Of a stretch of DNA of 64,000 nucleotides, positions 1 through 11,962 are shown piece after piece. The stretch spans positions 23,291 to 87,290 of the forward strand of contig NZ_BLXX01000015.1 of the NCBI RefSeq assembly GCF_014193515.1. The letters run 5' to 3'. This stretch comes from Geomonas silvestris. Its GTDB lineage: Bacteria; Desulfobacterota; Desulfuromonadia; Geobacterales; Geobacteraceae. The notes beneath the pieces are model-generated. The model saw only the letters and a program-made list of their open reading frames with translations, was not told the DNA's origin and searched no databases. The translations under genes were made by a program, and so were the position numbers. The number at the start of each line of letters is the position of its first letter. Position 1 is the first letter of the stretch.

Positions 1-131
1 CGCTACGCCACGTGGTATGCTTGCTGTCGTTCCGGTTCCCATGAGGAGAACCGGCAGCTGCTCTCCACGCCGCCTCCCCTCCCCTTTGCCCCGCGCCCCT
101 GGCGGCTCGCCCCTTTCTGCACAGGAACCCT

Positions 132-4718
<4,587 letters not shown>

Positions 4719-4728
4719 CTGCAGGCGT

Positions 4729-4779
4729 GATCGGTCGGATCGTTCGGCTTGGTCGGATCGGCCGGATCGAACTGATAGG
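4729..4779. repeat. Degenerate GGTCGGATCG short repeat between gltB and gltD
   Basis: The decamer GGTCGGATCG occurs at 4733-4742 and 4751-4760, followed by the variant GGCCGGATCG at 4760-4769. The stretch lies in the gltB-gltD spacer just after the gltB stop codon. It contains no ORF and no terminator-like U-run. It looks like decayed simple-sequence repeat. Confidence 0.55.
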
Positions 4780-4820
4780 GCAACCTCCCCCACAACACCT
4801 GAAGCACCACGGGAAGAACC

Positions 4821-6298
4821 ATGGGCAAACCAACCGGATTCCTCGAGTACCCCCGAGCACTCCCCCCCGACCGCAGCTGCGAAGAGCGGGTCGAGGACTG
4901 GCAGGAGTTTCACCGGAAACCGCCCCCGGAACTGTTGCGGGAACAAGGCGCGCGCTGCATGGACTGCGGCACCCCCTTCTGCCACACGGGCATCCTGGTG
5001 AGCGGAATGGCGAGCGGCTGCCCGGTTAACAACCTGATCCCGGAGTGGAACGACCTGGTCTACCGGGGACTGTGGCGCCAGGCCCTGGACCGGCTGCAGC
5101 GCACCAACAACTTCCCCGAATTCACCGGGCGGGTCTGCCCTGCCCCCTGCGAAGGGTCCTGCGTCCTCGGGTCCATCGACCCGCCGGTCACCATAAAGCT
5201 GATCGAGGCGGCCATCGCGGAACGCGGCTGGGAGGAGGGGTGGATCGTCCCGAAATGCCCGGCGGCCAGGACCGGCAAGAAGGTGGCGGTAGTCGGCTCA
5301 GGACCGGCAGGGCTCGCCGCGGCCGCACAGTTGAACCGGGTCGGCCACGCGGTGACCGTCTTCGAGGCTGCCGACCGCCCGGGGGGCTCCTCATGTACGG
5401 GATCCCCAACATGAAACTGGACAAGGAAGCGGTGCTGTTGCGCCGGGTGAAACAAATGAAAGAGGAAGGTGTCCGTTTCCGCCTGAACACCCGCGTGGGG
5501 AGCAAGTACCCGGCCCAGCGACTCCTCGCCGAGTTCGACGCCGTGATCCTGGCGACCGGGGCCGGCGCCCCGAGGGACCTGCGCATCGAGGGGCGCCAGC
5601 TGGGCGGGATCCACTTCGCCGTCGATTTCCTCACCGCCAACACCCGCGCCCTTCTGGACGGCCGTGGGAATTTTGTGAGCGCCCAGGGTAAGGACGTGAT
5701 CATCATCGGCGGCGGCGATACCGGTACGGACTGCGTCGCCACGGCGCTGCGCCACGGCTGCCGCAGCGTCACCCAGCTGGAAATCCTCCCCAAACCGCCC
5801 CTAAGCCGCGCGCAGGTGAACCCCTGGCCCGAATGGCCGGTGCTCTACCACGTCGACTACGGCCAGGAAGAGGTAGCCGCGCGCTTCGGCTCGGACCCGC
5901 GCCGCTACGCGACCTCGGCGGTCAGCTTCAAGGGAGATGCCGACGGCGCCGTCCAGGGGGTGCAGACCGTAGAAGTCCGCTGGGAGCTCAACCATGCCGG
6001 GATGCGCATTCCAAGGGAGGTTCCGGGGACCGCCCGGGAGCACCCGGCTCAACTGGTCCTCTTGGCGATGGGGTTTCTGGGGCCGGAACAGGCGCTGCTC
6101 GAGGAGCTCGACGTCGCGCGCGACCCGAACACCACCATCAGCGCCGACTTCGAGGATTACGCAACCAGCGTCCCCGGGGTCTTCGCCGCCGGCGACTGCC
6201 GCAGGGGGCAGAGCCTGGTGGTCTGGGCCATCCGGGAGGGGCGCGGCGCGGCGCGGGAGTGCGACCGTTTCTTGATGGGCGACAGCGAACTCCCCTGA
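4821..6298 (+). pseudogene. gltD: Glutamate synthase small subunit, interrupted by a -1 frameshift
   Basis: GltD takes electrons from NAD(P)H through FAD and 4Fe-4S clusters to GltB. The first reading frame (4821-5414) carries the N-terminal cluster cysteines (C46, C49, C54), the second cysteine set (CPAPCEGSC) and the FAD fingerprint VGSGPAGL. It then runs into an unrelated tail after ADRPGG. The second frame resumes exactly with [11 protein letters not shown] and continues through the NAD(P)H site IIGGGDTG to the normal C terminus at 6298. The break is at the G6 run 5381-5386; one more G would restore the highly conserved [10 protein letters not shown] join. Every other part of the roughly 491-residue protein looks intact. 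This is either a real recent mutation or a homopolymer sequencing error; I think an error is at least as likely. Confidence 0.9.
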
Positions 6299-6324
6299 TT
6301 TTCCTAACGATCCCCCTACTAAAC

Positions 6325-6372
6325 AAAAAAGGCATGTAAGCCGCCGACCAACTGGCGCTCCATGCCTTTTTT
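6325..6372. terminator. Bidirectional rho-independent terminator after gltD
   Basis: AAAAAAGGCATG (6325-6336) pairs with CATGCCTTTTTT (6361-6372) around a 24-base centre that contains a CGCC/GGCG inner stem. It has an A-run on one side and a T-run on the other, between the convergent gltD and lhgO genes, so it can serve both strands. Confidence 0.75.
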
Positions 6373-6476
6373 GCGTCTTGCGACGTATTTCCTGACTAGG
6401 GGAAAATCGAGCTCCTCCTGCCCCGGCGGCATGCTTCACACGGGCTCCCCGGTTTCCCAGTGCCGGTGCGTCTTTC

Positions 6477-6500
6477 CTCCGTGTGCTCCGTGTCTCCGTG
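6477..6500. repeat. Short CTCCGTG tandem-like repeat
   Basis: CTCCGTG appears three times at 6477, 6486 and 6494 in the convergent gltD-lhgO spacer, just past the lhgO stop codon. It is non-coding, with no assigned function. Confidence 0.45.
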
Positions 6501-6512
6501 GCAATAACGCCT

Positions 6513-7712
6513 TCAGCTTTTGAAGTGTTGCGCCACGATCCCCTGCGCCAGGTCCATCGAGGAGGTGAAAGCCGGGGAGATGGGGTTCAGCACATGCAGC
6601 GCCGGACCATCCGCTACCACCAGGAAATCCATCACCATCTGTTTGGTCTGCCAGTCCACCAGCTGCGGGCGAATCCCCACCTTGGTCGCCGCCACCAGAT
6701 CCGCGGGGTCGAGGCGCTGCACCAGGCGCGCGGCGTCCCGGTAGAAGAAGGACGGCAGGTACTTCTTCGGTTCGGTGAGCGCCACGTTCCTGAAAAGCGG
6801 GTTGGCCATGAAAAGCACCAGGTCCTCCCAGGCGATGGCCAGCGCCTCGCTGTCCATGCCGGCCAGGATGCCGTAGTTCTCCCGCCCGAACGCGGGAATG
6901 GCGGTCGGTCCGAGGTAGACGTCGCCGTGGACGCTCCGGGTGAAATGCACCCCCAGAAACGGGTTCCGGATATCCGGGACCGGGTAGATGCTGGAGTTCA
7001 CCGTGATCGGCGCCTCCTTGCGCAGGAGGCGGTACACCCCCTTGAAGGGGATGAGCCGGTAGCGGTCGGCGATGCCGAAATGCCGGGCGACCGTGTCACA
7101 GTGGGCTCCCGAGGCGTTGATGAGCCGGTTGAAGGCGATCTCCCCCTGCCCGGTCCTGGCGACCCCGCTCCCCTTGAGCCCCTCGAACCGGCAGTCGAGC
7201 AGGATCTTGACGCGCCCGCTCGCCTCCAGGTCGGCCTTCAGGCTCTTAAGGACCGCCTTGGGATCGACCACCGCGGTGTAGTGCGAGAAGAGCGCGCGTT
7301 CCACGGTCCGGGCGTGGGGTTCGATCTCTGCCAGCTGCCGGGCGTCGATCATGTCCACCTTGGCGCCGTTGGCGAGCGCGCGCCGGTACAATTCGTCGAG
7401 TACCGGCAGCTCCTCCGGAGTCCTGGTGACGATGACCTTGCCGTTTTCCAGAAGCGGCAACCCCTTTTCATTGCAGTAGGCACGCATCAGGAAGTTGCCG
7501 TTCAAGCAAGACTTCGCCTTTAGGCTGTCGGGAGCGTAGTAGATGCCGGCATGGAGCACGCCGGAATTGCGGCCGGAGGCGTGCCGCCCGAGTTCCGGTT
7601 CCTTCTCGATGATGACGATGTCGCCATGCCCGGTCCTGACCAGCTCCCTCGCCAGGGTAAGGCCGATGATGCCGGCCCCCACAATCAGTATTTCAGCACG
7701 TTCAAAGCTCAT
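6513..7712 (-). CDS. lhgO: L-2-hydroxyglutarate oxidase/dehydrogenase
   Basis: This FAD enzyme oxidises L-2-hydroxyglutarate to 2-oxoglutarate, a repair reaction that usually feeds electrons to the quinone pool. The 399-residue product has an N-terminal Rossmann motif (VGAGIIGLTLA) and the block HASGRNSGVLHAGIYY typical of the LhgO branch of the DAO family. I chose the ATG at 7712, which gives MSFERAEILIVGAG. The longer frame upstream to 7820 adds an arginine-rich stretch before the Rossmann fold and is unlikely to be translated. The gene stands alone, divergent from the small Cys-rich gene at 7912 and convergent with gltD. Its product, 2-oxoglutarate, is also the GOGAT substrate, but no regulatory link is visible. 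Confidence 0.9.
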   Translation of the reverse strand: MSFERAEILIVGAGIIGLTLARELVRTGHGDIVIIEKEPELGRHASGRNSGVLHAGIYYAPDSLKAKSCLNGNFLMRAYCNEKGLPLLENGKVIVTRTPEELPVLDELYRRALANGAKVDMIDARQLAEIEPHARTVERALFSHYTAVVDPKAVLKSLKADLEASGRVKILLDCRFEGLKGSGVARTGQGEIAFNRLINASGAHCDTVARHFGIADRYRLIPFKGVYRLLRKEAPITVNSSIYPVPDIRNPFLGVHFTRSVHGDVYLGPTAIPAFGRENYGILAGMDSEALAIAWEDLVLFMANPLFRNVALTEPKKYLPSFFYRDAARLVQRLDPADLVAATKVGIRPQLVDWQTKQMVMDFLVVADGPALHVLNPISPAFTSSMDLAQGIVAQHFKS

Positions 7713-7850
7713 AATGCCCCCCGCACAAGGCACCGCTCGCTGCGGCGCAAAGATCACCCAAGTATGCCTTCTCTTTGTGCTTTTGCCAACCACTGATCGC
7801 ACGGCGCGGCGTCTGGACAAACCGCGCCGGCGGCAGGATCAGGTAAAGGT

Positions 7851-7879
7851 TTGACCGACAACAGAAAATTTGCTAGAAA
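7851..7879 (+). promoter_or_regulatory. Sigma70-type promoter for the Cys-rich protein gene
   Basis: TTGACC (7851-7856) and TAGAAA (7874-7879) are separated by 17 bases, 32 bases before the ATG at 7912. A GGGAGGT ribosome-binding site sits just before the ATG. Confidence 0.5.
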
Positions 7880-7911
7880 GGCGTGAGCTTACATTAACAG
7901 GGAGGTAGCAC

Positions 7912-8277
7912 ATGAACAAACTTATGGCGGTTCTGGCAAGCGTAGTGTTCGTGGTAACTGCAGCAGTGGCACTCGCTCAAAGCAATACGGAGAGCCCGTT
8001 CAAAGTTGGAGCTTCTATCTACGCCTGTGGATGCGGCGCCGGCTGCAACTGCGGCACGATGAGCGCCAAAGCCGGCAAATGCGGCTGCGGCAAGAACCTC
8101 GTGAAGACCACGGTCACCAAGGTCGCCGACAACAAGGTCTACTACCAGATGAACGGCGCCGAGATGTCGGCCCCAGCCGCCGGGAAGTACGTCTGCAGCT
8201 GCGGCTGCCCGTGCAATACCGTGAGCCAGAAAGAAGGGAGCTGCGCCTGCGGCAAACCGCTTAAAAAAGCCGAGTAA
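7912..8277 (+). CDS. Secreted 12-cysteine protein with internal duplication
   Basis: I do not recognise a named family. The 121-residue product begins with a clear signal peptide (hydrophobic residues 5-20, cleavage after ALAQ or nearby). The mature part of about 98 residues holds 12 cysteines in two similar modules. Each has a dense CxC cluster (CGCGAGCNC; CSCGCPC), a short spacer, then CxCGK followed by L-x-K (CGCGKNLVK; CACGKPLKK). A linker with VYYQMNGAEM separates them. Twelve cysteines in two copies suggest a periplasmic metal-binding or redox-buffering protein with two equivalent sites; this is inference. It is a single-gene unit with its own promoter and a strong terminator. There is no CxxCH, so it is not a c-type cytochrome. 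Confidence 0.85.
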   Translation: MNKLMAVLASVVFVVTAAVALAQSNTESPFKVGASIYACGCGAGCNCGTMSAKAGKCGCGKNLVKTTVTKVADNKVYYQMNGAEMSAPAAGKYVCSCGCPCNTVSQKEGSCACGKPLKKAE

Positions 8278-8300
8278 CCTCACCTTTCACCGCAAACGAC

Positions 8301-8336
8301 AAAAAGGCTATTCCCGCTGAAGGAATAGCCTTTTTT
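8301..8336. terminator. Bidirectional rho-independent terminator
   Basis: AAAAAGGCTATTCC (8301-8314) pairs with GGAATAGCCTTTTTT (8322-8336). It lies between the convergent Cys-rich gene and cbiO, with T-runs on both strands. Confidence 0.85.
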
Positions 8337-8392
8337 CGTGGCACTAAGCCCGCGCTCGCCGGCTCAAGCCGACACGAAGGGCCGGGAGCCGT

Positions 8393-9148
8393 TTAGCGGC
8401 GCGTGCCACAGACGGGACATCCCTGCAGCGACAACGGTTTCTCCAGCCGGCACTCCTCGAGCAGTTCCCGGTCCTGGAAGATCTCCAGCGTCGGACCGTC
8501 GGCGCGCACCTCGCCGTCCTTGAGGACGATGGTCCGCTCGCAGAGGTCGAGCACCATGTCGAGGTCGTGGCTGGTGAAGATGCGGGTATGCCGGAACTCC
8601 TTCAAAAGGGCGATCAGCTGGCGCCGCGAGTACGGGTCGAGCCCGTTGGTCGGCTCATCCAGCACCAGGATGTCGGGGGACATGGAGAGCACGGTTGCGA
8701 CGGCGACCCGGCGCTTCTCTCCTCCGGAGAGGTGATAGGGAGCCTTTTCGACCAGGTGACGCGCCCCTACCCGCTCTAAAGCTTCGATCACGCAGCGGTC
8801 CAGGTCGCCGCCGGAGAGTCCCAGGTTGAGCGGCCCGAAGGCAACATCGTCGTAGACGGTGGGCATGAAGAGCTGGTCGTCGGGATCCTGGAACACCATG
8901 CCGACGGTGCGGCGGATCTGGGGGAGCGTCCCCTTGTTGAGCGGGAAGTCGCCGATCTGGATCTCGCCCGACGTGGGCGCCAGGTAGCCGTTCAGGTGCA
9001 AAAGCAGGGTCGATTTCCCGGCGCCGTTTGCGCCGATGATGGCCACCGACTCGCCGTGGTGGATCCGGAAGGAGACGTCACGCAAGGCCTCGGTGCCGTC
9101 GGGATAGACGTGGCGCAGGTTCTTGACCGCTACGATGTGATGGCTCAT
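8393..9148 (-). CDS. cbiO: Nickel/cobalt ECF transporter ATP-binding subunit (CbiO/NikO)
   Basis: This ATPase energises group I energy-coupling-factor import of Ni2+ or Co2+ with CbiQ and the NikMN component. The 251-residue protein has the Walker A motif GANGAGKST (residues 39-47), a Q-loop FQDPDDQ, the ABC signature LSGGEKRRVA and Walker B ILVLDEPTNGLD. The start ATG overlaps the cbiQ stop by four bases, showing translational coupling. The C terminus ends in a short CPVCGTRR tail, an extra CxxC pair outside the ATPase fold that could bind metal. Whether the metal is nickel or cobalt cannot be decided from this subunit alone; no cobalamin genes are nearby. Confidence 0.93.
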   Translation of the reverse strand: MSHHIVAVKNLRHVYPDGTEALRDVSFRIHHGESVAIIGANGAGKSTLLLHLNGYLAPTSGEIQIGDFPLNKGTLPQIRRTVGMVFQDPDDQLFMPTVYDDVAFGPLNLGLSGGDLDRCVIEALERVGARHLVEKAPYHLSGGEKRRVAVATVLSMSPDILVLDEPTNGLDPYSRRQLIALLKEFRHTRIFTSHDLDMVLDLCERTIVLKDGEVRADGPTLEIFQDRELLEECRLEKPLSLQGCPVCGTRR

Positions 9149-9957
9149 GAAAACAGTCCCGTAACTAAGGAGCCGAGGAGCTCGGCAGGGTTAGTAAGGC
9201 GCAGCAGGATGAAGAGCGCCGACCAGCCGCAGAGGTAGAGGAGTTCCGCCCTGCCGAAGCGGTAGTTCTGGCGGATCTGGAAGGCGCCGGTGAAGCCGCG
9301 GGCCAGCATCGCCATGTGGATCCGCTCTGCGCGCAGCCAGGTCTTGAGCAGCAAGGTGGCGATAAGCGAGCTGTAGCTTGAGACACCCTGCCCCTTGGTG
9401 CCGAAGCTGCGCAGTTCCCGGGCCCGCGCGGCCCGCCCCCCCTCCTCGGCCAGCACGAAAAGGTACCGGTAGAGAAAGAGCAGCTGTACGGCGAACACCT
9501 TGGGCATGCCAAGCTGTTCCAAGGCCCTACAGATCGCGGGAAAACCGGTGGTGGCGAGCAGGATGAGCGCAGCACTCACGGTGAGCAGGGTACGGACCAG
9601 GATGGAGGCAAAGGAGAGCCATCCCCCGGAAATGGCGACGGGGCCCAGGTAAAGCTGGATGTCGGTGTCGAGGAGCGGATTGAAGACGCCGACCACCAGG
9701 GCGAAGGGGCAAAGAAGAGCCACCTTCCGGGCAAGGTAGCCGGCGGGGAGGTCGGCAAGTCCTATCAGCGCGGCGGGAAAAACGAAAAAGGGGACGAGTG
9801 CGGAAACCTGGTAGCGACCAAAGGAGATGACGCTCACCAGGAAGACCAGGACGACCAGCACCTTGGCCCGCGGGTCCAGCCGGTGCAGCGCGCTGGTGCC
9901 GGCGGCCAGGCGGTCCAGGCGCTGGAAATCGAGCAGCGCTGCGTCAATGGATGCCAT
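9145..9957 (-). CDS. cbiQ: Nickel/cobalt ECF transporter transmembrane subunit (CbiQ/NikQ)
   Basis: This is the T component, linking the ATPase to the substrate-binding membrane protein. The 270-residue protein has several hydrophobic helices between residues 30 and 130 and another near the C terminus. It carries the cytoplasmic coupling segment with ARARELRSFG, typical of EcfT/CbiQ proteins. It overlaps nikMN at its start (14 bases) and cbiO at its end (4 bases), so the three genes form one tight operon. Confidence 0.92.
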   Translation of the reverse strand: MASIDAALLDFQRLDRLAAGTSALHRLDPRAKVLVVLVFLVSVISFGRYQVSALVPFFVFPAALIGLADLPAGYLARKVALLCPFALVVGVFNPLLDTDIQLYLGPVAISGGWLSFASILVRTLLTVSAALILLATTGFPAICRALEQLGMPKVFAVQLLFLYRYLFVLAEEGGRAARARELRSFGTKGQGVSSYSSLIATLLLKTWLRAERIHMAMLARGFTGAFQIRQNYRFGRAELLYLCGWSALFILLRLTNPAELLGSLVTGLFS

Positions 9958-10999
9958 AGGCTTTGCGCAGGTTCCTTTTCTTCAGAAAGAGTCCGCTCGC
10001 CACGACCAGGAGCAGCACCGCCAAGCTGCCGATCATGCCGGCCAGGCTGGTTCCCGGATGCACCGACAGGGGGCGCTCGGCGCGGGGCGCAGCGGCGGGT
10101 TCCGGCTTCAGCGCAGAGCTGCGGAAATCGTATTCGGGGAAAAGCGCCACCGTGTCCTGCAGGCGCGCCAGGCTCTGGTGCAGAGCGCCCCGTGCCTTCA
10201 GTTCGCTCCCCCCGGTGATGCGGGCGATGGCCCACTCAAGCCCGTCCGGGTCCTTGGAGGCGAAGGCGGAAACCACCCCGCCGGTCACCACAGCGAGGAG
10301 CAGGAACCCCAGGAGTACCCGGCGCAGCGGCCAGACACCGCCAGCCGGTGCCGCGGTGGCGGCAGGCTCGAGGATCTCGGGGCGGGCCTTTCTGACAAAG
10401 GAAACGATGGCGGCGGTGACCACCCCTTCCACGACCCCTATGGCGAGGTGGATCGGGAGCATGAGCAGCAGGAAGGTCCCGAAAGGGAGTTCGGCGATCC
10501 CCGAGGCGACGGTCTCCAAGACCACGGCAAAGGGGCCCAACTGCAGCCCGATCACGGCGCAGAGCACGGTGACCCAGGTCTCGCGACCGCGGCCGGGGCA
10601 GGAGCCCGCCAGGTTGCGGTAGATGAAGGGGTACACCACGAAGGCGGGAAAAAACCCCATGTTGAAGATGTTGCAGCCCAGGGCGAGCAGCCCCCCGTCG
10701 GCGAAAAACAGGGCCTGGACGATCAGCACCGAGGCGATGGTCAGGAAGGCGGCATGGGGGCCAAGCAGGATGGCGAGCAGCAGGCCGCCCCCCAGATGCC
10801 CGCTCGATCCGGTACCCGGAATGGAGAAGTTGATCATCTGCGCGGCGAACAGGAAGGCACCCAGAACACCCATGAGGGGAACTTTCCGGTCATCGAGCTC
10901 GCGCCGCACCTTCGCGGAACTGTAGGCGATGGCACCCGCAGATGCCGCCCACATCGAGCCTCCGACTGCCGGCGATAACAGGGCGTCGGCCATGTGCAT
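9944..10999 (-). CDS. Nickel/cobalt ECF transporter substrate component, NikM-NikN fusion
   Basis: The protein starts MHMADALLSPAVGG. The N-terminal His2 and following residues are the metal-binding end of CbiM/NikM proteins, which fixes the start at 10999 rather than further upstream. A GGGAGG ribosome-binding site precedes it. Residues 1 to about 205 are the polytopic CbiM domain. From about 210 to 351 comes a CbiN/NikN/PDGLE-type domain with KDPDGLEWA and a final transmembrane helix, so M and N are fused in one chain. It is first gene of the operon with cbiQ and cbiO. The fusion, the lack of cobalamin genes and the palindromic operator upstream favour nickel as substrate, but this is inference. 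Confidence 0.9.
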   Translation of the reverse strand: MHMADALLSPAVGGSMWAASAGAIAYSSAKVRRELDDRKVPLMGVLGAFLFAAQMINFSIPGTGSSGHLGGGLLLAILLGPHAAFLTIASVLIVQALFFADGGLLALGCNIFNMGFFPAFVVYPFIYRNLAGSCPGRGRETWVTVLCAVIGLQLGPFAVVLETVASGIAELPFGTFLLLMLPIHLAIGVVEGVVTAAIVSFVRKARPEILEPAATAAPAGGVWPLRRVLLGFLLLAVVTGGVVSAFASKDPDGLEWAIARITGGSELKARGALHQSLARLQDTVALFPEYDFRSSALKPEPAAAPRAERPLSVHPGTSLAGMIGSLAVLLLVVASGLFLKKRNLRKAYGIH

Positions 11000-11040
11000 G
11001 TTGATCCCTCCCCTTACCCTTTCACGACGCCGACCATGGC

Positions 11041-11067
11041 GTAGCACGAATAAATAAATCGTGCTAC
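11041..11067. promoter_or_regulatory. Perfect palindrome, probable metal-responsive operator of the nikMN operon
   Basis: GTAGCACGA (11041-11049) and TCGTGCTAC (11059-11067) are perfect inverted arms around an AT-only 9-base centre. The site lies about 40 bases before the nikMN start and just downstream of the predicted -10, where a bound repressor would block transcription. The two-half-site layout with an AT spacer resembles NikR operators, though no nikR gene is in the window. Confidence 0.55.
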
Positions 11068-11071
11068 CGAA

Positions 11072-11100
11072 CCAATACTAGATGATCCCTACCCTGTCAA
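11072..11100 (-). promoter_or_regulatory. Predicted promoter of the nikMN-cbiQ-cbiO operon
   Basis: On the minus strand TTGACA (complement of 11095-11100) is followed after 17 bases by TATTGG (complement of 11072-11077). The -10 is weak, but the -35 is perfect and the operator palindrome lies directly downstream. Confidence 0.4.
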
Positions 11101-11203
11101 GTTGCTTTTAATTGGTTTGTGTATACAACATCTTCGGGCGATTCCGGCTCCGGCTGCACTTGTCTCTGCAGCGGAGCAGCAGACCTACAACCCATTAGAA
11201 TTC

Positions 11204-11231
11204 TTGACATAGCGTTTCGAATAGGTATGAT
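11204..11231 (+). promoter_or_regulatory. Sigma70-type promoter of the Fur-family gene
   Basis: TTGACA (11204-11209) and TATGAT (11226-11231) are 16 bases apart, 36 bases before the ATG at 11268. The match to consensus is good. Confidence 0.55.
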
Positions 11232-11267
11232 GCGGGGCAACTCACGAGAGGCGCAAGGTGCCGCACC

Positions 11268-11708
11268 ATGGAACGTAGCAACCACCTGCTCGATGATCAG
11301 TTCCAGATGTTCGAAACAGCCTGCCGGCGCGCCGGCCTGAGGCTCACCCACCAGCGCCTCGAAGTCTACCGCGAGCTGGCACGCGCCGAAGACCATCCCT
11401 CAGCCGAGACCCTGCACCAGCGCCTGCGCCGCTCCATCCCCACCCTCTCCCTCGACACCGTGTACCGCACCCTGGCCACCCTCGCCTGCCACCGGCTCAT
11501 CAACAAGGTGGACACGGTGGAAAGCCAGGCCCGCTTCGAGGCCACCCAGCATCAGCACCACCACCTCATCTGCAGCAAGTGCAAGCAGATCACGGATTTC
11601 GAGTGGCACTCAATCGATGCGCTCCCGCTCCCCGCGCAGGCAAATGAATGGGGTCAGGTCGAGAGCAAAAACGTGGTGGTCTACGGCCTCTGCGCCCACT
11701 GCCAATAG
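11268..11708 (+). CDS. Fur-family metalloregulator (Zur/PerR-like)
   Basis: A 146-residue DNA-binding repressor of the Fur superfamily. It has an N-terminal winged helix (LTHQRLEVYRELA; DTVYRTLATL as recognition region) and a C-terminal dimerisation domain with the His-rich metal segment HQHHHLICSKC. A second CxxC (CAHC) at the very end pairs with CSKC to form the structural zinc site. The specificity cannot be read directly. The next gene is a ZnuA-type zinc-binding protein with a Fur/Zur-like box in its promoter, which makes a zinc regulator the best guess. A peroxide or iron regulator remains possible. Confidence 0.9.
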   Translation: MERSNHLLDDQFQMFETACRRAGLRLTHQRLEVYRELARAEDHPSAETLHQRLRRSIPTLSLDTVYRTLATLACHRLINKVDTVESQARFEATQHQHHHLICSKCKQITDFEWHSIDALPLPAQANEWGQVESKNVVVYGLCAHCQ

Positions 11709-11732
11709 CCCCATCCTCCGCTCCCCGCCAAT

Positions 11733-11753
11733 ACCTCTCACCTCTCACCTCTC
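11733..11753. repeat. ACCTCTC heptamer, three tandem copies
   Basis: ACCTCTC is repeated exactly three times in the spacer after the Fur-family gene. It is non-coding and probably a slippage-derived minisatellite. Confidence 0.6.
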
Positions 11754-11869
11754 ACAGGCTCACCCCGCGCAAGCCTCGTGCACTACCTGCCGGCATAGAT
11801 GCGGCGCCGCTTATGCACCCTGCCACTGCCTCGCCCCCCCAGGGGACCGGATCGCGCGACACAGCGCAC

Positions 11870-11899
11870 TTGACAAGTAAATAAAAATCATTTCTATTT
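11870..11899 (+). promoter_or_regulatory. Promoter of znuA-like gene with overlapping Fur/Zur-type box
   Basis: A -35 TTGACA (11870-11875) is followed after 17 bases by TCTATT (11893-11898). The AT-rich imperfect inverted repeat AAATAAAAA / TTTCTATTT (11879-11887 and 11891-11899, 3-base centre, one mismatched pair) covers the spacer and the -10. This is the usual place for a Fur/Zur repressor, and a Fur-family gene lies immediately upstream. Confidence 0.5.
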
Positions 11900-11962
11900 A
11901 AGCGAGTACTGCGAACCTGAACCGCCCCCCGCGTTCCGCGGGGAACCGAACGGAGATAAACC

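Noticed and set aside
4821..5414. A short, complete N-terminal-only GltD protein
   Set aside because: The other frame continues the same protein exactly at the conserved join, so this is a frameshift and not a natural short gene.
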